DNA from: Streptomyces roseirectus
Lineage (GTDB): Bacteria > Actinomycetota > Actinomycetes > Streptomycetales > Streptomycetaceae
Direction of reading: 5' to 3'
NCBI RefSeq assembly: GCF_014489635.1
Contig: NZ_CP060828.1
Coordinates: forward strand, 1-64,000
Length of the DNA stretch: 64,000 nucleotides
The first letter of the stretch is position 1. Each line of letters begins with the position of its first letter. Below are positions 1 through 7,222 of this stretch, one piece after another. A program made the translations under genes and the position numbers. The notes beneath the pieces were generated by a model. It did no database searches. It saw only the letters and a list, made by a program, of their open reading frames with translations, and was not told the origin of the DNA.

Positions 1-173
1 TCCTCGGCGACGCGCAGTGCGAAGAGGGTTTTGCCGGTGCCGCAGGCTGAGACGACGTGTCCGCGGGTGTGTGGGCGGTGTAGGTGACGGACTGTGCTGG
101 CGAGGCCCTTTTGCTGGTCTGTGCGCAAGGCCAGACGCCTGGTGTGTTCTGTGGTGGGGGTGCTGGCGGTCAT
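1..173 (-). CDS. Superfamily 2 helicase, N-terminal fragment cut by the window edge
   Basis: The reading frame starts at ATG 173 and runs off the left edge, giving 57 residues. GAGGAA lies about 9 bases upstream of the start and supports it. The visible protein contains SACGTGKT, a motif I (Walker A) of the kind seen in DEAD/DEAH and related SF2 helicases, preceded by a short basic segment. Only the first of the helicase motifs is present, so the subfamily cannot be told. A helicase beside terminal-protein genes is common near the ends of Streptomyces linear replicons, but that context is inference. It is separated from tpg by a terminator hairpin and so probably has its own promoter within 174-296. 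Confidence 0.6.
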   Translation of the reverse strand, partial: MTASTPTTEHTRRLALRTDQQKGLASTVRHLHRPHTRGHVVSACGTGKTLFALRVAE

Positions 174-296
174 CGCACGGTTCCTCGGTATATGTGAGGG
201 GCTGGCTGGTGTTCATTCTCGCGTAGAGCGGGTTCGTTTACGGCAGGTCTGCGGGTCCTTGCCGGCTGGAGTTGGGACGTCGTGTCCGGAAATGCG

Positions 297-330
297 GAAG
301 GGCCCGGATCGTGTGGATCCGGGCCTCTTC
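297..330 (-). terminator. Terminator hairpin after the tap-tpg operon
   Basis: An inverted repeat pairs GAAG-GGCCCGGATC with GATCCGGGCCTCTTC around a 5-base loop, with a single bulged base. It lies about 95 bases after the tpg stop codon and before the helicase start. Stem stability and position suit a factor-independent stop; no T run is seen, as is usual in actinomycetes. Confidence 0.7.
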
Positions 331-424
331 GGTAGTGGTGGGGCAGGGGGTGAAACCCGCGGCGGGGTCCCTCGTCGTGCGTCGTTCCGGCGGGTGTCGG
401 AGGCTGTTCTTGCGGTGCGGGGCT

Positions 425-997
425 CTATGCGGCGAAGCCGATGTTGGTGACGTACTCGTACTGGCCCCACTGTGAGCCGAGGTCGGTGATCGTGTCCTGC
501 CAGGCGGCGTCGAGGCTGTGGTGGTCGCCGGCTGCCCAGGAGCCGATGATGCGGTCCCAGCGGCGTACGTTCATCGTCCGGTGTTCCACCACGCGCTGCA
601 GTGGCTGGGGTACCTGGGACTGGTTGAGCGGGTGGATCTCGACCCGGGTGCCGCGGCCGTCGCGGTTGAGGCGTTTGAGGAGGTGGCGGGCGACGTTGTG
701 GCGGCGCACCGTGCGGTATGCCTGGTCGATGCGTTCCAGGTTGGCTTTGGAGGGGTGGCGTTTATCCTCCAGCCATGCTTTCAGTGTCCGGCGGGTCACG
801 GTGAGTCCGGCGTCCTGTGCGGCTTTCAGGGTCTGGGCCGACTTCGTCAGGTAGTGCAGGCGTGCCATCCAGCCGCGTTTGGCGGTCACGGGAGTGGCGA
901 TACCACCCGCGAGTTCGTCGAGTTTACGGGCGACGGCGTCGCTGCCCTTGATGCCCTGGGCGCCGAATCTTCCGAAGTCGATGTTCTTCTGCGGCAC
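425..997 (-). CDS. tpg: Tpg-like terminal protein (putative telomere-capping primer protein)
   Basis: A 190-residue basic protein starting at GTG 997, which overlaps the tap stop as TAGTG and is preceded by GAGGAGGAG, so it is translationally coupled to tap. The N-terminal half holds a helix-turn-helix-like segment (about residues 58-85, LTVTRRTLKAWL...KANLERID) resembling the DNA-binding part of Streptomyces Tpg proteins. Its length is near the roughly 185 residues of that family. The C-terminal half ends in an acidic/aromatic tail and does not look like the archetypal Tpg, so it may belong to a variant set such as the Tpc type of linear plasmids. In the family, the protein is covalently joined to the 5' telomere DNA ends and primes end patching. 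The assignment rests on size, HTH and its place right after tap. Confidence 0.6.
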   Translation of the reverse strand: MPQKNIDFGRFGAQGIKGSDAVARKLDELAGGIATPVTAKRGWMARLHYLTKSAQTLKAAQDAGLTVTRRTLKAWLEDKRHPSKANLERIDQAYRTVRRHNVARHLLKRLNRDGRGTRVEIHPLNQSQVPQPLQRVVEHRTMNVRRWDRIIGSWAAGDHHSLDAAWQDTITDLGSQWGQYEYVTNIGFAA

Positions 998-2610
998 TAC
1001 TCCTCCTCTCCGGTGTGCGTGCCGGTGTCGGTTCCGGCGGTGTAGGTGTCCTTGACCTTGACCTCGGTAACGGCTCGGCCTTCGGCGAAGACACGGCGCC
1101 AGTCACCGATGACGTGGAGTTCGTCGGTGCCCATGGCCTTGACGACGGTCAGGCCCTCGTCATGGGCCTTGAGCGCCTTGAGCCAGAGGTTCGCGAAGGC
1201 CTGGCTGCGGATCAGGTGCATCCAGTCCGGGCGGTAGAGCTCCCGGTTGTAGTGGGACTCCCCCATGGTGGAGACGAACTTGGAGTACATCGCCTTCACG
1301 TACTCCAGCGTCACCGTATCGCTCTGCTCGATCGCGGTGTCGCGGGCGTCCTTCAGGGCGATGCGGAACTTTTCCAGCAGGTTCTCCGTGGCCCCGGAGG
1401 TGTACGACTCGTGGATCTGCGGGGGTGCGCACAGTTGGTGGTTGGGGCCGGACAGGCGTAGCAGGAGGCGGAGTGTGGGTTCGGTGACCCACAGGGGGCC
1501 GGGTTCGTCCCGTTGGCCGAGTGGGTTGGGAAGTACCGCTTCGTGTTCCCATTCGGGTGGGGTGATCAGGTGGACTCCGGAGCGGCGGCGGTCGTGGGTG
1601 GGGCTGGTGGAGTGTTCGAGCCGGCCCAGGGGGAGGTGTGTTTTGAGGGCGGAGAGGTAGGCGCCGTTGATGTCGAGTGCGGTCACCTGGTGGTGGCCGG
1701 GCGGGAGGTTGTGACGGGTCCATTTGGGGCGGGCTTCCCAGATCTGGTCGGCGCCGCGTGCGGTCTGTTTTTTGAGGATGTCGGGGATCCAGGGGTGGGC
1801 GATCACGTCGTAGCGGGCGCCCTTGCGGGTCTCGTCCAGCAGGCGCATCGCGTCCGGGATGGCCCGTTTCACCAGTGCTGCGGTGGCTGCGTCGGCGTCG
1901 CCCTGGTGTTCGGCGAGCGTGTTGTGCACGGCCTCGTGGATCAGGCCGGCCGGGCCGGACGGTTCCTGGAATGTGTGGCGGGCCGGGCCCTTGGAACGCC
2001 CTGTCGCACGCGCTGTGCGTAGCGGGGCTTTCGGGGTTGGCGCAGTGGGCTGTCCGGCCGGCGGGGCAGGTGCGGCAGCGGAGGCTTCGGCTGTGGTGGG
2101 CTGGCAGTCGGCCGGGGTCAGGTGCTGAGCGAACCCTGCCACGCGTTGTCCGGCCGGACAGCCGCACAGCACACATGGCTCGGGGACGGAAAGCAGTTCC
2201 ACGTCATCCCCCTCGCCGTCCCCGTGCTCGTGCTGGCCCGGGACCGGGCCCAAGGACGGGGCTTGAGCCGGGGAGGGGGACGAGACCGGGGAGGGGGTGG
2301 CGGTCACGGCTGTGCCTGATGCGAGGGGCTGCTCCGTAACCGGGGCCACTGTGGTCTCGGTGGCGGTGGCGGCGAGTTTGGCGTTCAGTCCGTCCAGCAA
2401 GTACGCGTATCTGGTGCGGATCTCGCCGGCCGGCTCCCGGCCGTTCTCCCAGCCGCTGAGGGTGGACGGGCTCACGCCGAGCGCGCGTGCCACCTGCGCC
2501 CTGGACAACCGGGCCCGCTCCCGCAACCCACGCCGCACGTGACAGGGCGGGAGTTCGGCCTGGGGGCCGACGGCATCGAGCAGCGAGTCGATCGCGTCGA
2601 AGTCACTCAC
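997..2610 (-). CDS. tap: Telomere-associated protein Tap-like, HTH plus DNA polymerase B-like palm motifs
   Basis: 537 residues from GTG 2610, chosen because GTGA overlaps the upstream stop and GAGGGGG precedes it; an in-frame start at 2673 lies inside the upstream gene. Residues about 25-75 form an XRE-type helix-turn-helix (AQVARALGVSPSTLSGWENG). A Pro/Ala/Thr-rich linker follows, with a Cys cluster (CVLCGC...C, near 165-190) that may bind zinc. The C-terminal half contains DINGAYLSALKTHLPLG (Asp313), KAMYSKFVSTMG (about 440) and GTDELHV (Asp496). Their order and spacing recall motifs A, B and C of protein-primed family B polymerases, with the first Asp of DTD replaced by Gly. In the family, Tap binds telomere DNA and recruits the terminal protein; the coupled tpg gene fits. 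Polymerase activity is inference. Confidence 0.65.
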   Translation of the reverse strand: MSDFDAIDSLLDAVGPQAELPPCHVRRGLRERARLSRAQVARALGVSPSTLSGWENGREPAGEIRTRYAYLLDGLNAKLAATATETTVAPVTEQPLASGTAVTATPSPVSSPSPAQAPSLGPVPGQHEHGDGEGDDVELLSVPEPCVLCGCPAGQRVAGFAQHLTPADCQPTTAEASAAAPAPPAGQPTAPTPKAPLRTARATGRSKGPARHTFQEPSGPAGLIHEAVHNTLAEHQGDADAATAALVKRAIPDAMRLLDETRKGARYDVIAHPWIPDILKKQTARGADQIWEARPKWTRHNLPPGHHQVTALDINGAYLSALKTHLPLGRLEHSTSPTHDRRRSGVHLITPPEWEHEAVLPNPLGQRDEPGPLWVTEPTLRLLLRLSGPNHQLCAPPQIHESYTSGATENLLEKFRIALKDARDTAIEQSDTVTLEYVKAMYSKFVSTMGESHYNRELYRPDWMHLIRSQAFANLWLKALKAHDEGLTVVKAMGTDELHVIGDWRRVFAEGRAVTEVKVKDTYTAGTDTGTHTGEEE

Positions 2611-2894
2611 CGGCCCGTCCCCCTCGCCGCGGTCCGCACGGTACGGCGCCGGCCGGCGGGCAGCGCCTCGCACGCCCGGGTCGGACCCGCCAGCAAGTCC
2701 AGCGCACCGATGCCGTAATGCTCGGCCAGGACATCGACGTCACGCAGGCTCCAGGAGACGGCGCCCGACTGTCGGCGCGACACCTGCGTCTGCGTCAGCC
2801 CCAGCACCCCCGCGACCGACCGCTGCGACTCCCCCGTCACCTGCATCAACACGGCCACCGTCAACCGCAACGACTCCTCCAAACACAAACCCAT
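2607..2894 (-). CDS. Small helix-turn-helix protein, first gene of the tap operon
   Basis: 95 residues from ATG 2894. Residues about 20-70 look like an XRE/Cro-type helix-turn-helix (SQRSVAGVLGLTQTQVSRRQSG), followed by a segment reading LAEHYGIGALDLLAG as in many phage- and plasmid-type regulators and then a basic tail. Its stop overlaps the tap start by four bases, so the three genes form one operon. The ribosome binding site is weak (GGTGGT just before the ATG). It may autoregulate the operon through the AT-rich inverted repeat directly upstream. The function is inferred from fold and context only. Confidence 0.65.
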   Translation of the reverse strand: MGLCLEESLRLTVAVLMQVTGESQRSVAGVLGLTQTQVSRRQSGAVSWSLRDVDVLAEHYGIGALDLLAGPTRACEALPAGRRRTVRTAARGTGR

Positions 2895-2915
2895 ACCACC
2901 ACCCTACCCGAATCC

Positions 2916-2961
2916 ATGCAATTACCGCATCTACATAAGCATTTAACCATCAGTAATGCAT
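2916..2961 (-). promoter_or_regulatory. AT-rich promoter region with an interrupted inverted repeat
   Basis: ATGCAATTAC at 2916-2925 pairs with GTAATGCAT at 2953-2961, with one base of offset. The interval is strikingly AT-rich against the GC-rich background. It sits 20-70 bases upstream of the HTH gene and is a candidate promoter/operator for the HTH-tap-tpg operon. Confidence 0.45.
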
Positions 2962-3262
2962 AAAAGCTTTCACTGGTGCAGTACGCCAGCCCGGACGGCG
3001 GCACGGCCGCAACGAGCCGGGGGTGGCCGGCCAGGGCGCCCGTCCACCCTGAAGGGCCGTACGTGGGGCGGTTGTCGGGCGTGCGGTTTGAGAAGTCGCT
3101 GCGAGTGGTGGTCGATTTGGTGGTTTTCCGGGCTTCCGGGCAGGAGTTGACCACCGCCGGGACGTATGTGGAGATGGCGGCGCGTCTTGTGCGCGGCCGG
3201 GTGAAGCGGTGGCGGGGAGCCGTGGGCGGGCTCGTCGCTCCGCTCCCCCGGCCGGTGGGGGG
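2962..3262. other. Intergenic stretch with no supported gene
   Basis: About 300 bases between the tap-operon promoter region and the end of the DEAD-box helicase gene. A plus-strand frame stays open through it but has no ribosome binding site and no recognisable domain. A short CCCCC/GGGGG inverted repeat near 3245-3261 could be a weak terminator for the helicase. I see nothing else. Confidence 0.4.
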
Positions 3263-4597
3263 TCAGTTGCCGCGGCGGACGCGGGCCGCTCTGCGGGCTT
3301 CCGCGAGTTTGGCGGCCTCGTTGGATTTGCGGGACGACGGGCGGGGGGTCTTGGTGGTGCCGAGGCCGCGGAAGGGGGTGTTGTGGTTCTTGGGCGGGGT
3401 GCCGTCGAGGGGTTTGCCGGTGGGGGGCTTCGCGCCGGTGATGCGGGTGAGGGCCGCCTCGCCGGAGCGGATCTTGGTGACGGTGGGGGTGATGCCGGCG
3501 TCCGTCATGACCTGGGTGGCCTCGCGGCGCTGGGCGGACAGGGCGAGGGTGACGGTGGTGCCGGAGCGGCCGGCGCGGGCTGTGCGGCCGGCGCGGTGGA
3601 GGTAGTCCTTGGGGTCGGTGGCGGGGTCGACGTTGACGATCAGGTCGAGGTCGTCGATGTGCAGGCCGCGGGCGGCGACGTTCGTCGCGACCAGGGCGGT
3701 GATCTCGCCGGTCCTGAACTGGGCCAGGGTACGGGTGCGTTGGGGCTGGGAGCGGCCGCTGTGCAGCGCGGCGGCGGCGACGCCGCTCGCCCGCAGGTGG
3801 CGGGTGAGGAGGTCGACGCCGTGTTTGGTGTCGAGGAACAGCAGGACGCGGCCGTCGCGGGCGGCGATCTCCGTCGTCACGGCGTAGCGGTCGGGGCCGT
3901 GGACGATCAGGAGGTGGTGTTCGATCGTGGCGCTCTCGCCGGCGGGCGGGTCCACGGAGTGGACGGCGGGGTCGCGCAGGTAGTCCTGGACGAGCTGGTC
4001 GACGTCGCGGTCGAGGGTGGCGGAGAACAGCATGCGCTGTCCGTCGGGGCGCACCTGGTCCAGGATCTCGGTGACCTGCGGCAGGAAGCCGAGGTCGCAC
4101 ATCTGGTCGGCCTCGTCGAGGACCGTGATGCGGACTTGTCCCAGGCGGCAGCCCTTGCGTTCGATCAGGTCGTGGAGGCGGCCGGGGGTGGCGACGACGA
4201 CCTCGGCACCCTCGCGCAGTGCGGCGGCCTGCCGTCCGACCGACATCCCGCCCACCACGGTCGCCAGGCGCAGTCCCAGGGCCTGCGCGTACGGGGTCAG
4301 GGCCTCGCCGACCTGCTGCGCGAGCTCTCTGGTCGGCACCAGGACGAGCGCCAGTGGTTCCTTGGGCTGGGCGCGGCGTCCCGCCGTCCGTGCGAGCATG
4401 CCGAGGCCGAAGGCGAGGGTCTTGCCGGAGCCGGTGCGGCCGCGGCCGAGGACGTCGCGGCCCGCGAGGGCGTTCGGCAGCGCGGCGGCCTGGACGGGGA
4501 ATGGTGTCGTGATGCCCTGCTCGTCCAGGACGCGCAGGATCCCGGCGGGGACCCCCAGGTCCGCGAAGGACACCGCCGGTCGTGCTGACGCGTTCAC
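3263..4597 (-). CDS. DEAD-box ATP-dependent RNA helicase
   Basis: 444 residues from GTG 4597, preceded by GGAAGG five bases upstream; longer in-frame extensions read through the neighbouring gene and are rejected. The helicase core is complete: Q-motif region (FADLG...PFPVQ, residues 11-36), motif I GRTGSGKT (53-60), PTRELA (88-93), TPGR (137-140), DEAD (161-164), SAT (near 194), ARGLHID and HRAGRTARAG (near 320). The last 60 residues are a basic, Pro-rich tail typical of actinobacterial DeaD/RhlE-type enzymes, which unwind RNA duplexes in ribosome assembly, mRNA decay and cold adaptation. It is monocistronic. Its ribosome binding site is buried in a hairpin (4603-4635), suggesting control of translation. 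Confidence 0.9.
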   Translation of the reverse strand: MNASARPAVSFADLGVPAGILRVLDEQGITTPFPVQAAALPNALAGRDVLGRGRTGSGKTLAFGLGMLARTAGRRAQPKEPLALVLVPTRELAQQVGEALTPYAQALGLRLATVVGGMSVGRQAAALREGAEVVVATPGRLHDLIERKGCRLGQVRITVLDEADQMCDLGFLPQVTEILDQVRPDGQRMLFSATLDRDVDQLVQDYLRDPAVHSVDPPAGESATIEHHLLIVHGPDRYAVTTEIAARDGRVLLFLDTKHGVDLLTRHLRASGVAAAALHSGRSQPQRTRTLAQFRTGEITALVATNVAARGLHIDDLDLIVNVDPATDPKDYLHRAGRTARAGRSGTTVTLALSAQRREATQVMTDAGITPTVTKIRSGEAALTRITGAKPPTGKPLDGTPPKNHNTPFRGLGTTKTPRPSSRKSNEAAKLAEARRAARVRRGN

Positions 4598-4602
4598 TGA
4601 GA

Positions 4603-4635
4603 GCCTTCCTTCGAGGAGACCGAACCGAGGAAGGC
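4603..4635 (-). promoter_or_regulatory. Leader hairpin that hides the helicase ribosome binding site
   Basis: In the mRNA, GCCTTCCTCG pairs with CGAAGGAAGGC (10 base pairs, one bulged A) around a 12-base loop. The 3' arm is the ribosome binding site, five bases before the GTG start. The structure could act as a temperature- or helicase-sensitive switch; that role is inference. Confidence 0.5.
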
Positions 4636-4683
4636 GCGGCGGGAACCCGGCGACGCTAGCACGGGACGCCGGGGGCCTGCCTG

Positions 4684-5463
4684 TCAGCCGCGTACGTGCA
4701 GGCCGAAGCCGGTGCGGCCGGCGGGCTCCAGGCCGTCCTTGAGATGCAGGGAGGGGATCTCGTAGTCGCCGAAGTTCTGCGGGCGGAAGGGGATGGGGTC
4801 GGTCGAGTCCAGGGCCAGCAGGCGCTGTCGCCATGCCTTGGCGACGTCCGGGTAGTCCTCGTCGGTGAGGCGGTCGGTGCCGTGGACGACGAACGGCGGC
4901 AGGATCTCGAAGCCGGGGTAGAAGAGGATGCCGTGGTGGATCGGGAAGAGCAGGTCGTCGAGGGGGCCGTTGATGCCGCGGGCCGCGTAGTGCGCCTGAG
5001 GGCCGCCGACGGTCACCGACAGCAGGGCCCGGCGGCCGGCGAGGGTGCCCTCGCCGTAGCGCTCGCCGTAGCGGACGTCGCTGTGCTCGCCCACGCCGTA
5101 CGCGAAGCGGTAGGTGAAGACGCGGTCCACCCAGCCCTTGAGGATCGCGGGCATCGTGTACCACCACAGCGGGAACTGGAGGATCACCGTGTCCGCCCAC
5201 AGCAGTTTCTCCTGTTCCGCGAGGACGTCCGGGGTGAGCGTCCCGGTCTCGAAGGCGCGGCCCGAGTCGGCCGCGACCTTCAGGCGGGGGGATGCGGCGG
5301 GGCCGTAGTCGTCGGCGTCCACGGTCGCCTTCCACTTCATCGCGTACAGGTCGCTGACCTGTACCTCGTGGCCGGCGGACTCCAGGGTGGTCACGGCGAG
5401 GTCCTTCAGGGAGCTGTTGAGGGACGCCGGTTCGGGGTGGGCGTGGACGATCAGGGTCTTCAC
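4684..5463 (-). CDS. Flavodoxin-fold NAD(P)H:quinone oxidoreductase
   Basis: 259 residues from GTG 5463 with a strong GAAGGAG five bases upstream. The N-terminus KTLIVHAHPEPASLNSSL is the FMN-phosphate-binding start of the NQO1/MdaB/KefF-like family. FPLWWYTMPAILKGWVDRVF (about residues 97-116) is the conserved flavin and dimer-contact segment, and SVTVGGP follows near 150. Such soluble enzymes reduce quinones or nitro compounds by two electrons using NAD(P)H. It is transcribed away from the MmyB-type regulator at 5603 across 139 bases, an arrangement often seen when the regulator controls the reductase. The substrate cannot be told. Confidence 0.85.
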   Translation of the reverse strand: MKTLIVHAHPEPASLNSSLKDLAVTTLESAGHEVQVSDLYAMKWKATVDADDYGPAASPRLKVAADSGRAFETGTLTPDVLAEQEKLLWADTVILQFPLWWYTMPAILKGWVDRVFTYRFAYGVGEHSDVRYGERYGEGTLAGRRALLSVTVGGPQAHYAARGINGPLDDLLFPIHHGILFYPGFEILPPFVVHGTDRLTDEDYPDVAKAWRQRLLALDSTDPIPFRPQNFGDYEIPSLHLKDGLEPAGRTGFGLHVRG

Positions 5464-5602
5464 GGGAACTCCTTCGGATCGGGTGCCTTCGATCCTGGGG
5501 GTTTCGGCGCGCGGTGTTCAGGGGCCGCGTTTCCGTAGGCCCGGACTTCCTGGTACCGGCAGGGCCACCCTCGCGGGCGCGGGCCGCGTGATACTGGCGG
5601 GC

Positions 5603-6457
5603 ATGGACGATCTCGCGGGCTTTCTGCGGACCCGGCGTTCCCGGGTCGATCCGGCGGCCGTCGGTGTCCCCGTCGACAGCAGGCGCCGGGTCGCGGGGCT
5701 GCGCCGGGAGGAGGTCGCGCACCTGTCCGGGGTCAGCGTCGACTACTACGTGCGTCTGGAGCAGGGGCGGGCCACGCAGCCGTCGGAGCAGGTTCTCGAC
5801 GCGCTCGCGCGGGTTCTCGGGCTCGACGAGATCGAGCGCGGGCATCTTCACCGGCTGGCGCGGCAGCCCCGGCGGCGGGCGAAGGCGCCGGGCGGGCGTC
5901 TGCGGCCGGAGCTTCTGCGCGTCCTCGATCTCATTCCCGACGCCCCCGCGCTGATCACGGACCACCGGCTCGACGTGCTCGCCGGGAACCGGCTCGCCGA
6001 GTTGCTGTACGGGCGGGCGCTGCCGGGGCTGAACACCGCCCGGCATCTGTTCCTGGAGGAGGCCGAGCGGGGGCTGTACGCGGACTGGGAGACCTGCACC
6101 CTCGATGTCGTCGGGCTGCTGCGGCTGGCCGCCGGGCGGTATCCCGACGATCCCCGGCTGGCCTCCCTCATCGGTGAACTGGCCATGGGCAGTGAGCGGT
6201 TCCGGCGGTTGTGGGCGCGGGCGGACGTCCGGGCGCGTACTCATGGGCGCAAGGTCTACCGGCATCCCCTCGTGGGGGTGCTGGAGTTGCACCAGGAGAG
6301 TTTTTCGCTGTCCGACGAGTCCGGGCGCGATCTGCTCGTGATGTCCGCCGCGCCCGGTAGTTCTGCCGAGGACGGGTTGCGGTTGTTGGCGGGGGTGGGG
6401 GCGGGGGAGGCCGGGGCGCGGACGGTGGCGGAGGCGGAGGCTGGGGGGCGGGAGTAG
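5603..6457 (+). CDS. XRE-family regulator with MmyB-like ligand-binding domain
   Basis: 284 residues from ATG 5603; upstream in-frame codons overlap the divergent reductase and have no homology. Residues about 20-75 form the HTH (RRRVAGLRREEVAHLSGVSVDYYVRLEQG), the hallmark of this actinobacterial family. The rest is the MmyB-like domain with ALITDHRLDVLAGNRLAELLYG and a C-terminal HPLVGVLELHQESFSL segment, thought to bind a small lipophilic ligand. There is no clear ribosome binding site. TGATACT, a possible -10 element, lies only 7-14 bases upstream of the ATG, so the mRNA may be nearly leaderless. It probably controls the divergent quinone reductase. Confidence 0.85.
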   Translation: MDDLAGFLRTRRSRVDPAAVGVPVDSRRRVAGLRREEVAHLSGVSVDYYVRLEQGRATQPSEQVLDALARVLGLDEIERGHLHRLARQPRRRAKAPGGRLRPELLRVLDLIPDAPALITDHRLDVLAGNRLAELLYGRALPGLNTARHLFLEEAERGLYADWETCTLDVVGLLRLAAGRYPDDPRLASLIGELAMGSERFRRLWARADVRARTHGRKVYRHPLVGVLELHQESFSLSDESGRDLLVMSAAPGSSAEDGLRLLAGVGAGEAGARTVAEAEAGGRE

Positions 6458-6560
6458 GCGCGGACGGCGGGACTGTGGCCGGGGGTGGGAGCAGGCGCTG
6501 ACCGCGGTCCGGCCGCCGGCGGTGGTTCGGTGGCCGGATCTGTGCGTCGTATCGGTCGTG

Positions 6561-7100
6561 TCAGCCCACGGTTGTCCGCGGTCCTGCCGCCGGGGTGCGT
6601 CCTGCGAAGGCCGCCTCGACTTCCGCCTTCTCCCTGGTGTCCGGGTACGGGTTCACGCAGGCGGTGCCCGCGCTGGAGCCGGACATCAGGCTGGAGCAGG
6701 GGCCCGGTTTGCGGTCGGGCAGGCCCAGGATGTGGCCGAGTTCGTGTGCGGAGATGCGGATCGTGTCGTAGCCCTGGTCGACGGCCTGGCGGCCGATGTA
6801 GACGGTGCCGTTGCCCAGGGTGGTGCGTGCGGCGCGTGGCCAGCCGTTGTCCGCGAGCACGCGGATGTTCGCGCGCCGGCCTGCGGTGGCCGGGCGCAGT
6901 TCGACGGCGTCGACGCTCTCGTTCCAGATCGCGGCGCTTCGGTCGACGGCGCTTCTGAACTCGGCGCTGGAACCGGCGTCGTAGGTGAGGACGACGGTGG
7001 CGGTCGGTGTGGTGGGGGCGGCTGTGGCCTGGCCGGCGGTGAGGGACAGGGTGGCCAGCAGGGCGGCGGTCAGGGGGCCGGTGAGCGTGCGCGTGTGCAT
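6561..7100 (-). CDS. Snapalysin-type secreted zinc metalloprotease (family M7)
   Basis: 179 residues from ATG 7100, with GAGG eight bases upstream. Residues 1-28 are a signal peptide (basic start, hydrophobic core, cleavage near TAA-P), so it is exported. The zinc site is HELGHILGLPD: His119, Glu120, His123 and Asp129, which fits the HExxHxxGxxD signature of snapalysins, followed by the SLMSG Met-turn. A paired Cys (PCSSL...TACV) fits the family. Snapalysins are small extracellular neutral proteases of Streptomyces. The usual divergent LysR activator gene (snpR) is absent here, so its regulation is unclear. It converges with the MmyB-type regulator gene. Confidence 0.88.
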   Translation of the reverse strand: MHTRTLTGPLTAALLATLSLTAGQATAAPTTPTATVVLTYDAGSSAEFRSAVDRSAAIWNESVDAVELRPATAGRRANIRVLADNGWPRAARTTLGNGTVYIGRQAVDQGYDTIRISAHELGHILGLPDRKPGPCSSLMSGSSAGTACVNPYPDTREKAEVEAAFAGRTPAAGPRTTVG

Positions 7101-7222
7101 GTGTTGCCTCTTCACCTGTGGGGGCGGTGGTGGTGGGTGGTCATGCTCACGACATTGTGTGGTCCGCCGGCCGCCGGTGGCGCGCGTGAACCCGCCAAAT
7201 CGCGGTCGGGCGCGCTGGCGTG

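Noticed and set aside
1..2894. An integrated conjugative or phage element at the left end
   Set aside because: No integrase, attachment repeat or tRNA gene is visible; the genes fit a terminal-protein system better.
2962..3262. A small plus-strand protein gene containing LTTAGTYVEMAARLVRG
   Set aside because: No ribosome binding site, no recognised domain, and the frame simply continues into the antisense of the helicase.
3263..6292. A single 1009-residue minus-strand frame spanning the helicase, the reductase and part of the regulator
   Set aside because: Only the part downstream of GTG 4597 is conserved helicase; the rest is out-of-frame reading of the reductase and regulator genes, a high-GC artefact.
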